Shown in pieces: positions 10,566-19,541 of a stretch of 64,000 bases of DNA. Every line of letters starts with the position of its first letter. Within the stretch, counting starts at the first letter, position 1. The translations under genes were made by a program, and so were the position numbers. The notes beneath the pieces are model-generated. The model did not search any database. It worked only from the letters and a program-made list of their open reading frames with translations, and was not told the DNA's origin. Source of the DNA: CAZJHD01 sp964545855 (GTDB lineage Bacteria; Planctomycetota; UBA1135; JACQFD01); NCBI GenBank assembly GCA_964545855.1, contig CAZJHD010000002.1, forward strand, positions 62,001-126,000. The letters are read 5' to 3'.

Positions 10566-10619
10566 GGAACGGGAACGGCGCGCTCCGACGCGACCTCCCG
10601 TGGGCTTCATTCCCGTTCC
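10566..10619. promoter_or_regulatory. 10-bp inverted repeat upstream of the secretin-N gene
   Basis: GGAACGGGAA (10566-10575) and TTCCCGTTCC (10610-10619) are a perfect inverted repeat 34 bp apart, in the 119-bp spacer upstream of GTG 10548. It could be an operator pair or a long hairpin in the leader. Confidence 0.35.
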
Positions 10620-10667
10620 GTCGCTCCCGCGAAGCGTCGCGCGGCGAGCGCACGCGCGAGGAGCCGC

Positions 10668-11867
10668 TCAGACGGCGTCGAGCGCGCGCCGGAAGTCGCC
10701 CAGCAGGTCGGAGACCTCCTCGAGCCCGACGGAGACGCGCACGAGACCGTCTCCGATGCCCGCTACGCGCCGCACCTCCGCGTCGAGACGCGCGTGCGAG
10801 GAGTGCGCGGGCCGCGCCACCAGGGTCTCGACGCCTCCGAGGCTCGTCGCCTCGACGGCGATCTCCAGCCGCTCGACCAGGCGCCGCGCCGCCTCGGCGC
10901 CGCCCGCGAGATCGAGCGTGACCACGCAGCCGAAGCCGTCGAGGAGCCGCCGCGCACGGGCGTGCGTCGCGTGGCTCGGACTGCCGGGGTAGAGGACGCG
11001 GGCGACCGCCGTGTGGCGGTCGAGGTCCTCGGCGAGGATCGCGGCCGACTCGCCCTGCTGGCGCATGCGCGGCACGAGCGTCTTCAGGCCGCGCTGCAGC
11101 AGGTAGCAGCCTTGCGCGTCGAGGCAGCCGCCGAGGATCGCCATCGTCGAGCGAACGCGCTCGACGAGATCGCGACGGCCCGCCACGGCTCCCGCGACGA
11201 GGTCCGTGTGACCGTTCAGGAACTTCGACGCCGAGTGGAACACGAGGTCGATCCCCCACTCGACGGGCCGCGCCAGCGCGGGACTCGCGAAGGTGTTGTC
11301 CACGACCGACAGGAGACCGTGCGCGCGGGCGAGCTGCGCGAGGGCCGGCAGGTCGGCCACGTCGAGCAGCGGATTCCCGATCGTCTCGGCGAGGAGCACG
11401 CGCGTCTCGGGCCGGATGCGGCCGGTCCACGACGCGGGATCGTCGCCGTCCACGAAGTCGCAGGCGATGCCGAGGCGCGGCAGCAGTCCCGTCAGCAGCT
11501 CGACGGAGCCGCCGTAGAGCCGCCGCTGCGCGATCACGCGATCGCCGGAGGAGAGGAGCGCGAGGAGCGTGCTCGTGAGCGCCGCCATCCCGCTCGCCGT
11601 GACGACGGCGTCCTCGGCGCTCTCGAGCGACGCGATGCGCTCCGCCAGCGCGCGGTGGGTCGGCGTGTTGTGGAGGCGCAGGTAGCGCGGCCCAGAGTCG
11701 GCTCCTCCGTCTCGCCCGTAGGAGGACGACAGGAAGAGCGGAGGCACCACGGCTCCGGCAACACGCGGCGACGGCTCGCCCGCGTGGAGGGCGCGCGTGG
11801 CGAGAGCGTGCGGCGTGCGGAGGGCTGCGGCAGGACGAGGGTCGGCGGAGGGAGTGCTGCGGTTCAT
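10668..11867 (-). CDS. Cys/Met-metabolism PLP-dependent enzyme (cystathionine gamma-synthase/lyase family)
   Basis: Fold-type I PLP enzyme of the trans-sulfuration family, 399 residues. The cofactor lysine is K215 in HSASKFLNGHTD; D190 in VVDNTFASP pairs with the pyridine nitrogen, and ASGMAA (91-96) holds the phosphate. It may make or break cystathionine or act as a methionine gamma-lyase; residues alone do not decide. Its start overlaps the pdxT stop by 4 bp, so a PLP-dependent enzyme is translationally coupled to PLP synthase, which fits cofactor supply. Confidence 0.9.
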   Translation of the reverse strand: MNRSTPSADPRPAAALRTPHALATRALHAGEPSPRVAGAVVPPLFLSSSYGRDGGADSGPRYLRLHNTPTHRALAERIASLESAEDAVVTASGMAALTSTLLALLSSGDRVIAQRRLYGGSVELLTGLLPRLGIACDFVDGDDPASWTGRIRPETRVLLAETIGNPLLDVADLPALAQLARAHGLLSVVDNTFASPALARPVEWGIDLVFHSASKFLNGHTDLVAGAVAGRRDLVERVRSTMAILGGCLDAQGCYLLQRGLKTLVPRMRQQGESAAILAEDLDRHTAVARVLYPGSPSHATHARARRLLDGFGCVVTLDLAGGAEAARRLVERLEIAVEATSLGGVETLVARPAHSSHARLDAEVRRVAGIGDGLVRVSVGLEEVSDLLGDFRRALDAV

Positions 11868-12496
11868 GGGGAAGCTCCGGTCGCTGGGATCGCCGCGAGC
11901 GAGACCTGCTCGGCCGAACCCGCGGAGGGGAACGCATCGAGGAAGAAGCGGTGGACGCGCGGATCGCCGGAGAGCTCCGGGTGGAACGTCGCGGCGAGGA
12001 TCCGGTCCCCTGCGACGAGGACGGGCTCGCCGCGCAGACGCGCGAGGACGCGGACGCCCGGACCGACCTCCGCGAACCGCGGTGCGCGGATGAATGGCGC
12101 TCGGATCTCGATCCCGAGCGGCTCGATGTCGATCGCGTCCACGAAGGAGTCCGCTTGCCGCCCGTAGGCGTTCCGGTGCACGCGCACGTCGAGCAGGCCG
12201 AGACGCGGCGGCGGCTCGATGTCCTCGCGGCCGAGCAGGATCGCGCCCGCGCAGGTGCCGAAGAGGGCGAGCGTGCCGGCGGCGTGCCGCGAGACGATCT
12301 CGTCCCGCAGCCCGACGCGCGCGAGGATCCGGTGGATCGCCGTCGACTCGCCGCCCGGGAGCACGAGATGCGTCACCTCACGCAGATCGGCGAGGGCGCG
12401 CACGGGCCGCGCCCGCAGGCCGAGGGCGGCGAAGCACTCTCCGTGGGGCGCGCTCGCGCCCTGCACGTCGAGGATCCCCACGCGGGCGTCGATCAC
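11864..12496 (-). CDS. pdxT: pyridoxal 5'-phosphate synthase glutaminase subunit
   Basis: Class I glutaminase that releases ammonia from glutamine for PdxS. The nucleophile is C82 in FGTCAG, the partners are H172 and E174 in FHPE, and LPGGEST (46-52) forms the oxyanion region. 210 residues is normal. The start is GTG 12496, which overlaps the pdxS TGA in a GTGA junction. Together with PdxS it forms the 12+12 PLP synthase that makes PLP from ribose 5-phosphate, glyceraldehyde 3-phosphate and glutamine. Confidence 0.96.
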   Translation of the reverse strand: MIDARVGILDVQGASAPHGECFAALGLRARPVRALADLREVTHLVLPGGESTAIHRILARVGLRDEIVSRHAAGTLALFGTCAGAILLGREDIEPPPRLGLLDVRVHRNAYGRQADSFVDAIDIEPLGIEIRAPFIRAPRFAEVGPGVRVLARLRGEPVLVAGDRILAATFHPELSGDPRVHRFFLDAFPSAGSAEQVSLAAIPATGASP

Positions 12497-13407
12497 CAGC
12501 CGCGCTCCTGGAGCCGCTCGCCGGACGCGAGCGCCGCGGCCGCCGTGCCCCTCATCGGCGCTCCCGACGCGCGGCAGGCCTCCAGCACGATCCCGGCGTC
12601 GCGCCATCCCGCCGTCGCCTTCACGATGGCCGCCGCCGTCCGGCGGGGATCGGAGGAGTGGAAGACTCCCGATCCGACGAAGACGGCCTCGGCGCCGAGC
12701 GACATGACGAGCGCCGCGTCGGCGGGCGTCGCGACGCCTCCGGCGGCGAAGCTGGGGACCGGGAGCCGGCCCTCCTCGCGGAGCCGCCGCACGAGCTCCA
12801 GGGGGGCACCCAGCTCCTTCGCGAGCGAGGGAATCTCCTCCGCCGGCGCCGCCACGACGGTCCGGATCTGCGCGCCGATGCGCCGCAGGTGACGCACGGC
12901 CTCCACCACGTCGCCCGTGCCGGCCTCCCCCTTCGTGCGCAGGAGCGCGGCGCCCTCGCCCACGCGCCGCAGCGCCTCCCCCAGGTCGCGGCAGCCGCAG
13001 ACGAAGGGGATGCGGAACCCGTGCTTCTCGACGTGGACCTCCGCATCGGCCGGCGTGAGCACCTCGCTCTCGTCGATGAGGTCGACGCCGAGCGCCTCCA
13101 GCACGCGAGCTTCCGCCGTGTGCCCGATGCGCACCTTCGCCAGGACCGGGATCGAGACGGCCTCCTGGATCGCGGCGATGCGATCGATGGACGCCATGCG
13201 GGCGACGCCACCCTCGCGGCGGATGTCGGCGGGCACGCGCTCGAGCGCCATGACGGCGACGGCCCCCGCCTCCTCCGCGATGCGTGCCTCGTCGGCCGTC
13301 GTGACGTCGAGGATGACGCCTCCGGAGAGCATGCGTGCGAAGCCGACCTTGAGCGCGAACTCGGGGATGGCGTCTGCGGACCGAGGAGGGAGCGTGGCGT
13401 TCGTCAT
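12493..13407 (-). CDS. pdxS: pyridoxal 5'-phosphate synthase lyase subunit
   Basis: TIM-barrel PLP synthase catalytic subunit. ATG 13407 gives 304 residues. Hallmarks are VGFARMLSGGVILDV near the N-terminus, the first active-site lysine K91 in LAKVRIGH, and the conserved PVPSFAAGGVATPADAALVMSLG block near the C-terminus. It is the first gene of pdxS-pdxT-PLP enzyme and is divergent from a MocR-type regulator across 126 bp of repeat-rich DNA. Confidence 0.97.
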   Translation of the reverse strand: MTNATLPPRSADAIPEFALKVGFARMLSGGVILDVTTADEARIAEEAGAVAVMALERVPADIRREGGVARMASIDRIAAIQEAVSIPVLAKVRIGHTAEARVLEALGVDLIDESEVLTPADAEVHVEKHGFRIPFVCGCRDLGEALRRVGEGAALLRTKGEAGTGDVVEAVRHLRRIGAQIRTVVAAPAEEIPSLAKELGAPLELVRRLREEGRLPVPSFAAGGVATPADAALVMSLGAEAVFVGSGVFHSSDPRRTAAAIVKATAGWRDAGIVLEACRASGAPMRGTAAAALASGERLQERGW

Positions 13408-13443
13408 GGGGCGCACCGGAGCGGGGTCGGGGAGGACTACGGA

Positions 13444-13533
13444 CAATCGTGTGATTGCCTTCATTGAGTGGTCGCTCGAGAGGCCATCCGTAGCACGCTT
13501 GACTCAATGCAGTCAATCTGTCTAGTTGTATGC
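13444..13533. promoter_or_regulatory. divergent control region between pdxS and the MocR-type regulator
   Basis: Three dyads lie here. CAATC-GTGT-GATTG is at 13444-13457. CATTGAGT (13462-13469) is inverted as ACTCAATG (13502-13509). TTGACT-N6-AGTCAA is at 13499-13516. TTGACT is also a good -35 in both directions. On the plus strand TAGTTG (13523-13528) follows 18 bp later, which would put transcription start at about the ATG (13534), a leaderless arrangement. The base composition is clearly more AT-rich than the surroundings. Likely autoregulation plus control of pdxST. Confidence 0.55.
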
Positions 13534-14931
13534 ATGACACTTTGGACTCCCGAGCTCGGCGCCGAACGACCCCTCTACCGCGCGCTCGCCGATGCCATCG
13601 GACGCGATGTCCAGGCGGGCCGGCTCCGCCCGGGGGACCGACTCCCGACCCACCGCGAGCTCGCCCCCCGGCTCGGCGTGAACGTCGCCACGATCACGCG
13701 CGCCTACGCGGAGGCGCGCCGACGCGGCCTCCTCGTCGGCGAGGTGGGGCGCGGCACCTTCGTCGCCTCGAGGGAGCCGCTCCCGCTCCTGCCTCTCGCG
13801 TCGGAGCCCGGGGACGCCATCGAGCTCGGCATCAACCTCCCCTTCGGCGACCCGAAGATCCTCCGCGTGAAGGACACCCTCGCTCGGCTGGCGCGCCTCG
13901 GCGACCGCTCTCCGCTCCTGGCGGGCTACCACGCGCTCGGGATGACTCCGCACCGCGCCGCGGGCGCGGCGTGGCTGCGGCGTGACGGTCTGGACGCCAG
14001 CCCGGAGCGCACGGTCGTGTGCGGCGGCGCCCAGCACGCGCTCGCCGTCGCCTTCGCGAGCCTCGCCGCGCCGGGCGACCTCGTCCTCACGGAGGAACTC
14101 ACCTACCCAGGGATGCGCGCGCTCGCCGCCGCCTTGCACCTCCGGCTCCAGGGACTCCCGATGGACCGCGAGGGGCTCCTCCCCGACGCCCTCGAGGCCG
14201 CCTGCCGCCGCGGCGGCGTGCGTGCGCTCTACACGATGCCGTCGATCCAGAATCCGACGGGGGCCGTGATGAGCGAGCCGCGCCGCCGCGCCGTGGCGGC
14301 GATCGCGCGCAAACACGGCCTGCCGATCGTCGAGGACGACACCTACGGGTTCCTCCTCCCGGAAGCGCCCGCGGCGCTCGCGACGCACGCACCCGAGCTC
14401 ACGACGCACGTGCGGAGCACGTCGAAGAGCCTCTGCGCCGGACTGCGCATCGGCTATCTGCTGGCGCCCGCGCGCGATGGACGCTCCGGCGCGGACGTCG
14501 AGCGGCTCGGAGCCCATGTGACGGCCCTCGGCTGGATGGCCGCGCCCCTCGCCGCGGAGATCGCCTCGCGATGGATCGACGACGGCACCGCCGCGGCGAT
14601 CATCGCCTGGAAGCGCCGCGAGACGGCGGCTCGGCGACGGATCGCCGACCGGCTGCTCCGCGCCGTCCCGCACGGGACGCACCCCGCGTCGCCCCACCTG
14701 TGGCTCCCGCTCCCGTCGCCCTGGCGCGGCGAGTCCTTCGCGCGCGAGGCGCGCCGCCGTGGCGTGCGCGTCAGCGCCTCGGAGGCGTTCGTCGCCGGAC
14801 GCGCCGCCGCACCCCACGCCGTCCGCGTCTGCATCGGCACTCCGGCGACGCGCGCCGCCGTGGAGCGCGGCGTCGAGATCCTCGCGCAGACCCTCGCGCG
14901 GCCCCGGGAGGCGGTGCGGTCCCTCGTGTAG
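13534..14931 (+). CDS. MocR/PdxR-type GntR-aminotransferase regulator
   Basis: 465-residue fusion of a GntR winged helix (about 10-75, with GDRLPTHRELAPRLGVNVATITRAY) and a fold-type I aminotransferase-like domain with the PLP lysine K298 (STSKSLCAGLRIGYL) and the conserved PSIQNPTG segment. Such proteins sense PLP or amino compounds. Divergence from pdxST makes a PdxR role, control of PLP synthesis, the leading hypothesis. ATG 13534 was chosen because the winged helix starts about 20 residues later; the open frame further upstream runs into the operator region. Confidence 0.88.
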   Translation: MTLWTPELGAERPLYRALADAIGRDVQAGRLRPGDRLPTHRELAPRLGVNVATITRAYAEARRRGLLVGEVGRGTFVASREPLPLLPLASEPGDAIELGINLPFGDPKILRVKDTLARLARLGDRSPLLAGYHALGMTPHRAAGAAWLRRDGLDASPERTVVCGGAQHALAVAFASLAAPGDLVLTEELTYPGMRALAAALHLRLQGLPMDREGLLPDALEAACRRGGVRALYTMPSIQNPTGAVMSEPRRRAVAAIARKHGLPIVEDDTYGFLLPEAPAALATHAPELTTHVRSTSKSLCAGLRIGYLLAPARDGRSGADVERLGAHVTALGWMAAPLAAEIASRWIDDGTAAAIIAWKRRETAARRRIADRLLRAVPHGTHPASPHLWLPLPSPWRGESFAREARRRGVRVSASEAFVAGRAAAPHAVRVCIGTPATRAAVERGVEILAQTLARPREAVRSLV

Positions 14932-14952
14932 CGTCCGCCGCGGCGGGAGGCC

Positions 14953-17900
14953 TCAGGGGCAGACCGTGAGCACGAGGCCGTTCGAGAACGCGAGCCCCTG
15001 GGGAAGCGAGGGCTCCAGCGCGAGCGACTGGAGCCGCGCGACGTAGCCCGCGAGGGACGGCGTGGGCGGGATCGCGAGCTCCATCGTCGTCGTGCCGTCG
15101 AGGGCGCTCCCGAATCCGCCCAGCTGGTAGGTCGCGAGGTCGACGAGGAGCACGCCGTCGAGGAAGGGCTGGAACGCAGCCGCCTCGCAGAGGAGCGTCC
15201 ACGCGCCCTCCGTCGTGACGTTCGTCGTGCGGATCGAGACGCTCGAGCCGAGCGACGGCGTGCCGACGGCGACGAGTCCGAGCGTGTTGCCCGGCGACGC
15301 GCCGTGACCGTAGGAGGTGGCACCGCAGGGAACGCAGCCGGCCGGGCCGCCCGCCGACCACGTGACCTGCAGCCGCGGCGCGTCCCCGGAGGCGAAGTTG
15401 CGCACGCAGCGCCACTGGTCGCCCGAGGTCGGCGAGCCGTCGACGACGAGCCCCAGGAAGTTGCCCGCCGCCCAGTCGGGACGGTCGACGACCGCCTGCA
15501 CGAGGGACGCGAGCTGCGGCGACGTGATGGTCGCCCCGGGCGCGAAGGGGAGCGGATTCCAGGGCACGGCCTTCGCGACGAGCGGCGCGTGCGCGGCGAG
15601 CGACGTCGGCGAGCCCGGCACGAAGGGCGGCGCGTTCGCCACGTCGTAGGCGCGCACGGTGAAGACGGGGCTCCCCGCCTGGTCGGCAGTCGCGACGAGC
15701 TCGAGACGCGCGGACACGATCGTCGAGCCGGGCGGCACCGGGATCGCCACCTCGAATCCCATCTGGAATACGCCTCCCCCGTCGCGCCCCGCGCACAGAC
15801 CGAACGCGTCGTAGACGTTCGCGGAGGCCTGCCCCACGGGCGGGTACCAGTCGGCGTTCCGGTTCGCCGCGGCGACGGCGAGGCTCGCCGTGACGCTCCC
15901 CGTGGCCGCGTAGATCGCCGTGTGGTTCGCGCCGCCGAGAGGCGCGACGACGGTCTGCGTCGCGGCCGCTCCGCCGAGCCAGCACTGCCACGCGTAGGGC
16001 GCGCCGCCGAGAGATCCCGTCGCAGGCGCCGTGACCGCGTGCTGGTAGCCGACGACGCTCTCGACGAGACGCGGCGTCGTCTCCGGCTGTCCGTCCAGGA
16101 GGATCGCGATCCCGCTCGGAACCGTGTCGAACACGAGCGTCGAGATCTCCGGCTGCAGCGCGACGGAAGCCTTGGCGACGAGACCGCTCGAGTCCTTCGC
16201 CTCCAGCACGACCTCGTAGTGCGTGCCCTCCGGGGGATGGCCGGCGACGGGCACCGTGAAGGAGCCGGACGCGATCCCCGAGAGCGGCCCGACGAAGGGA
16301 TGGACGTGGCTCCCGTGGACGAGCAGCACCCGCCAAGTGAGCGCCGAGGACGGCAGCGATCCGTCGTCCGCATCGCGCGCCGACCCGGAGAAGGAGATCG
16401 TGTCGCCGGCGCGGTAGGTCGTTCCGGGCGCCGGTGCGTGGATGCTCGGGAACGGGACGTTGCCGACGGAGATCGCGATCGGCTTCGAGAGAACCGTGTC
16501 CTGCCCGTCGTTCACGGCGAGCGTCGCGGTCTGGGGTCCGGGAGATGCGTACGCATGGACCGGGTTCGGCTGCGTCGACGTGGCGCCGTCTCCGAAGGTC
16601 CACAGCACCGAGAGCGCCGCGGGACCTCCGTCCGGATCGAAGGTGCCGACGCTGCTGAAGGAGACCGTGAGCGGGGCCGGGCCCTGCGTCGGCGAGGCGC
16701 TCGCGAGCACGATCGGCGGCTGGTTGCCGTTCGCCGACCACGAGATCCGATGGAGGGCCCCCACGTCCGCGCTCCCGCTCCAGGGCACCCCCAGCGTGAG
16801 GAACCAGAGCGCGCCGTCGGGGCCCTCGGCGAGGTCGACGATCGTCCCCGCCTCGGGAGCGGCGAAGAAGACGGGAGTCGCCACGATCGCGCCGGAGCCG
16901 TCGAAGACGGCGCGTCGGATCCAGCGGTTCGCGTAGTCGCCGAAGAAGAGGTTCCCCCGGTACTCCAGGGGGAACGCCGACGCGCGGTACACGGGCCCGA
17001 GCGTGATCGACGCCTGCGCGAGCCCCGCGGCGAAGGCGGGGTCGTCGTGTCGGTAGGAGAAGCGCGGCTGCGTGAAGCCCGCGCAGTCCCCGATCGCGCA
17101 GACGCTGCCCTCCTGATGGGGCCATCCGTAGTTGGCTCCCGCCTGCCCGAGGTTCACCTCCTCCCACGAGGTCGAGGAGTTGCCGCCCACGTCTCCGATC
17201 CAGATCTCCCCCGTCGCGGCGTCCACGGTGAAGCGGAACGGATTGCGGAGTCCGCGTGCCCAGACGGCCGGATCGGCGCCGCCGATCCCGACGAACGGGT
17301 TGTCCGCCGGCACCGAGCCGTCGTCCGCGAGCCGGAGGATCTTCCCGTAGGGAACGGCGAGGTCCTGCGACGTGGCGCTGTCGAATCGATCGCCCGTCGC
17401 GACGTAGAGGCGACCGTCGCTCCCGAAGCGGATGGCCCCGCCGTGATGGAAGTCGGCCGCGGGATCCGGCGACTCCCAGATCACCGCTTCGCTCGCGGGC
17501 GAGGCGACGCTGCCCGTGACGGTGAAGCGGCTCACGCGGTCGCGCGGCTCGAGCGTCGTCCAGAAGACGTAGAGCCAGCCGTTCGCCGAGAACTGCGGAT
17601 GCACGGCGATCCCGACGAGTCCGCGCTCGCCGCGCGCCGTGTCGGCGGGGAGCTCCAGGAGCGCCTGGGGGAGGAGCTGGCCTCCCTGCACGAGGTGCAC
17701 CGTGCCGTCGCGCTCTCCGACGAGGATCCGGCCGTCCGGCAGGAACGCGAGGGCCGTCGGCTCCTCCAGACCGGAGACGATCGTGCTCCGCGCGAACCCC
17801 GGAGGGAGCGGCCCCGACGAGACAGGGGCGACATTCGACGGATCCGTCGACGCGCCGACCCACTCGCCGTTCCCGGCGACGCCGGCGAGGAGCTGACCCG

Positions 17901-18750
17901 CGGGAGATCCGGCTCCGCTCGAATCGAGGACCGCCGTGCCTCCGCCCTCCTCGAAGCGGTAGGAGGCGACGAGCCCCGCCGTGCCGGCCGGCAGCACCTG
18001 GTGGCGGCTCACGAGGATCTCCGTGCCGGTGCGCGCGACGTTCCAGAGGCGCACCTCGTCGAGGTAGCCGGCGAAGGACGGGAAGGCCGGCCCGGCGTCG
18101 TGCTTCTCCGCCGCCAGCACGATGTAGGGCCCCCAGGGCGTGACCTGCCCCGGCACGCCTCCGTCGGGATAGCTCAGGTTCGCCGTGGAGACGCCCGCCG
18201 CGCTCTCGAAGTCGAGGACGCCGTCGACGTAGATGCGCTTGCGGCCCGTCGACGCGTCGCGCACGCAGGCGACGTGGTGCCACGCGCCGTCGAGCACGAG
18301 GTCGCTGCCCTCGAGGGTGTGCTCCCCGTCCGTCGCGGGCTGTCCGCCTCCCGTCCCGAAGCGCACGCGCCCGCCGGCGAGGCTGATTCCCCAGTCGGCA
18401 GCGCTACCGCTCCAGATGTCGCGGTCGACGACGATGTTCCCGTCGATCCAGGCGTTGCTCGCCATCTCCACGTCGCCGCCGGCGCTCGCCGTGCCGTTGT
18501 CGGCGAGAGTCCCGCGCAGCCAGAGCTCCACCGTGAAGCTGCCGGCGCCCACGTCGCAGGGCGCGCTCGCGTCGGGCCCGGGACCGTCGTCGTCGATCGC
18601 GATGCGGACGCGGTCCTGCTGGTTCAGCCCCGTGCCGTGGAAGCGCAGCGCCCACTGCGAGCCCTGGCCCTCGGCCCGTCCCGCCGCCGCCCCCGCGAGG
18701 ACGACCGCGATCGCGGAACCGAGGAGGAATCGTCGAGGCGGGCCGGGCAT
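14953..18750 (-). CDS. secreted PQQ-type sugar dehydrogenase mosaic with LamG, PKD and C-terminal planctomycete-type domains
   Basis: 1265 residues from ATG 18750, with a signal peptide (FLLGSAIAVVLAGAAAGRAEG). The order is: LamG/concanavalin-like domain (about 35-250); glucose/sorbosone dehydrogenase beta-propeller (about 315-665; GLEEPTALAFLPDGRILVGERDG, GEIWIGDVGGN); PKD domain (about 670-755; FDPDGG, WTFGDGATS); an Ig-like domain; a DNRLRE-like segment (about 950-1130); and a final domain with GCVPCG...YGHG that I associate with planctomycete secreted proteins. It should be an extracellular oxidoreductase acting on sugars with carbohydrate-binding modules; the substrate is unknown. It follows the LpxH-like gene by 47 bp. 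Confidence 0.85.
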   Translation of the reverse strand: MPGPPRRFLLGSAIAVVLAGAAAGRAEGQGSQWALRFHGTGLNQQDRVRIAIDDDGPGPDASAPCDVGAGSFTVELWLRGTLADNGTASAGGDVEMASNAWIDGNIVVDRDIWSGSAADWGISLAGGRVRFGTGGGQPATDGEHTLEGSDLVLDGAWHHVACVRDASTGRKRIYVDGVLDFESAAGVSTANLSYPDGGVPGQVTPWGPYIVLAAEKHDAGPAFPSFAGYLDEVRLWNVARTGTEILVSRHQVLPAGTAGLVASYRFEEGGGTAVLDSSGAGSPAGQLLAGVAGNGEWVGASTDPSNVAPVSSGPLPPGFARSTIVSGLEEPTALAFLPDGRILVGERDGTVHLVQGGQLLPQALLELPADTARGERGLVGIAVHPQFSANGWLYVFWTTLEPRDRVSRFTVTGSVASPASEAVIWESPDPAADFHHGGAIRFGSDGRLYVATGDRFDSATSQDLAVPYGKILRLADDGSVPADNPFVGIGGADPAVWARGLRNPFRFTVDAATGEIWIGDVGGNSSTSWEEVNLGQAGANYGWPHQEGSVCAIGDCAGFTQPRFSYRHDDPAFAAGLAQASITLGPVYRASAFPLEYRGNLFFGDYANRWIRRAVFDGSGAIVATPVFFAAPEAGTIVDLAEGPDGALWFLTLGVPWSGSADVGALHRISWSANGNQPPIVLASASPTQGPAPLTVSFSSVGTFDPDGGPAALSVLWTFGDGATSTQPNPVHAYASPGPQTATLAVNDGQDTVLSKPIAISVGNVPFPSIHAPAPGTTYRAGDTISFSGSARDADDGSLPSSALTWRVLLVHGSHVHPFVGPLSGIASGSFTVPVAGHPPEGTHYEVVLEAKDSSGLVAKASVALQPEISTLVFDTVPSGIAILLDGQPETTPRLVESVVGYQHAVTAPATGSLGGAPYAWQCWLGGAAATQTVVAPLGGANHTAIYAATGSVTASLAVAAANRNADWYPPVGQASANVYDAFGLCAGRDGGGVFQMGFEVAIPVPPGSTIVSARLELVATADQAGSPVFTVRAYDVANAPPFVPGSPTSLAAHAPLVAKAVPWNPLPFAPGATITSPQLASLVQAVVDRPDWAAGNFLGLVVDGSPTSGDQWRCVRNFASGDAPRLQVTWSAGGPAGCVPCGATSYGHGASPGNTLGLVAVGTPSLGSSVSIRTTNVTTEGAWTLLCEAAAFQPFLDGVLLVDLATYQLGGFGSALDGTTTMELAIPPTPSLAGYVARLQSLALEPSLPQGLAFSNGLVLTVCP

Positions 18751-18797
18751 CAGGGGCGGTCGCGTGGGTGCTCCCGGACGCGCGCCAGGCTCCTCGT

Positions 18798-19541
18798 TCA
18801 CGAAGCGTGCTCGAACCGGATGCGTCCGTCGGTGATCCAGAGAGTACCAGGCGTTTCGGGCCATGCGGGGAGGACCACCAGCGTCCCTTCCCCGAGCTGC
18901 CGCGTCGCGGGATCGTGCACGTGCCCGCACAGGACGACGTCGAACCCCTCCCGGAGGCGCGATCGCACCTCCTCGTCGACGATGCCCATCTCCCGCGGAG
19001 TCTTCGCCGCGATCTCCGCGCGCGACTTGGCGCGCAGCCCTCCGGCGGCCCGCAGCAGCCAGCTCAGGGGAAGCGTTCGCGACGCGAGCCGGACGATCGG
19101 CGAGCGGAGCTTGCGCCGCATCGCCTGGTAGCGGACGTCGCGGACGCAGAAGAGGTCGCCGTGCACGGCGAGGAAACGCCGGTCTCCGCTCGTGAAGGCC
19201 ACTTCGTCGCCGGCGACGCGCGCTCCCGTGGCCTTCGTGAATCCCTCGTCCAGGAGGAAGTCGCGGTTGCCGTGCAGACAGGTCACGGGGACTCCGTTCC
19301 CGACGAGCATGTCGAGCGCGCGCACGACGGGCCGGTAGCCCTCGAGACTCAAGTGGCGCGTGCCGACGTAGGAATCGAAGAGATCGCCCAGCACGAGGAG
19401 CTCGTCGACCGCTCCAGGGAGCTTGCGCGCGAAGGCAGCGAACCGATCGATGCCCGCCCCATCGCCGGGAGCAAGATGGAGATCGCTCACGACGGCGGCA
19501 CGCCGGATCTCCCGGAGGCCCTCGCCCCGCGGCACCGTCAC
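18798..19541 (-). CDS. LpxH-like calcineurin-family phosphoesterase
   Basis: 247-residue metallophosphoesterase with all metal motifs: SDLHL (19-23), GDLFD (52-56), HGNRDF (90-95), VHGD (126-129) and GHVH (near 208). The layout matches UDP-2,3-diacylglucosamine diphosphatase, a lipid A step, so a role in outer-membrane lipid synthesis is plausible, though LpxH-like paralogues with other substrates exist. Its GTG start overlaps the stop of the sigma-54 response regulator (GTGA), so the two are translationally coupled. Confidence 0.82.
   Translation of the reverse strand: MTVPRGEGLREIRRAAVVSDLHLAPGDGAGIDRFAAFARKLPGAVDELLVLGDLFDSYVGTRHLSLEGYRPVVRALDMLVGNGVPVTCLHGNRDFLLDEGFTKATGARVAGDEVAFTSGDRRFLAVHGDLFCVRDVRYQAMRRKLRSPIVRLASRTLPLSWLLRAAGGLRAKSRAEIAAKTPREMGIVDEEVRSRLREGFDVVLCGHVHDPATRQLGEGTLVVLPAWPETPGTLWITDGRIRFEHAS

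Noticed and set aside
14935..14946. Palindrome CCGCCGCGGCGG between convergent genes as a terminator
   Set aside because: It has no loop and no T-run, and such GC palindromes occur by chance at this composition.
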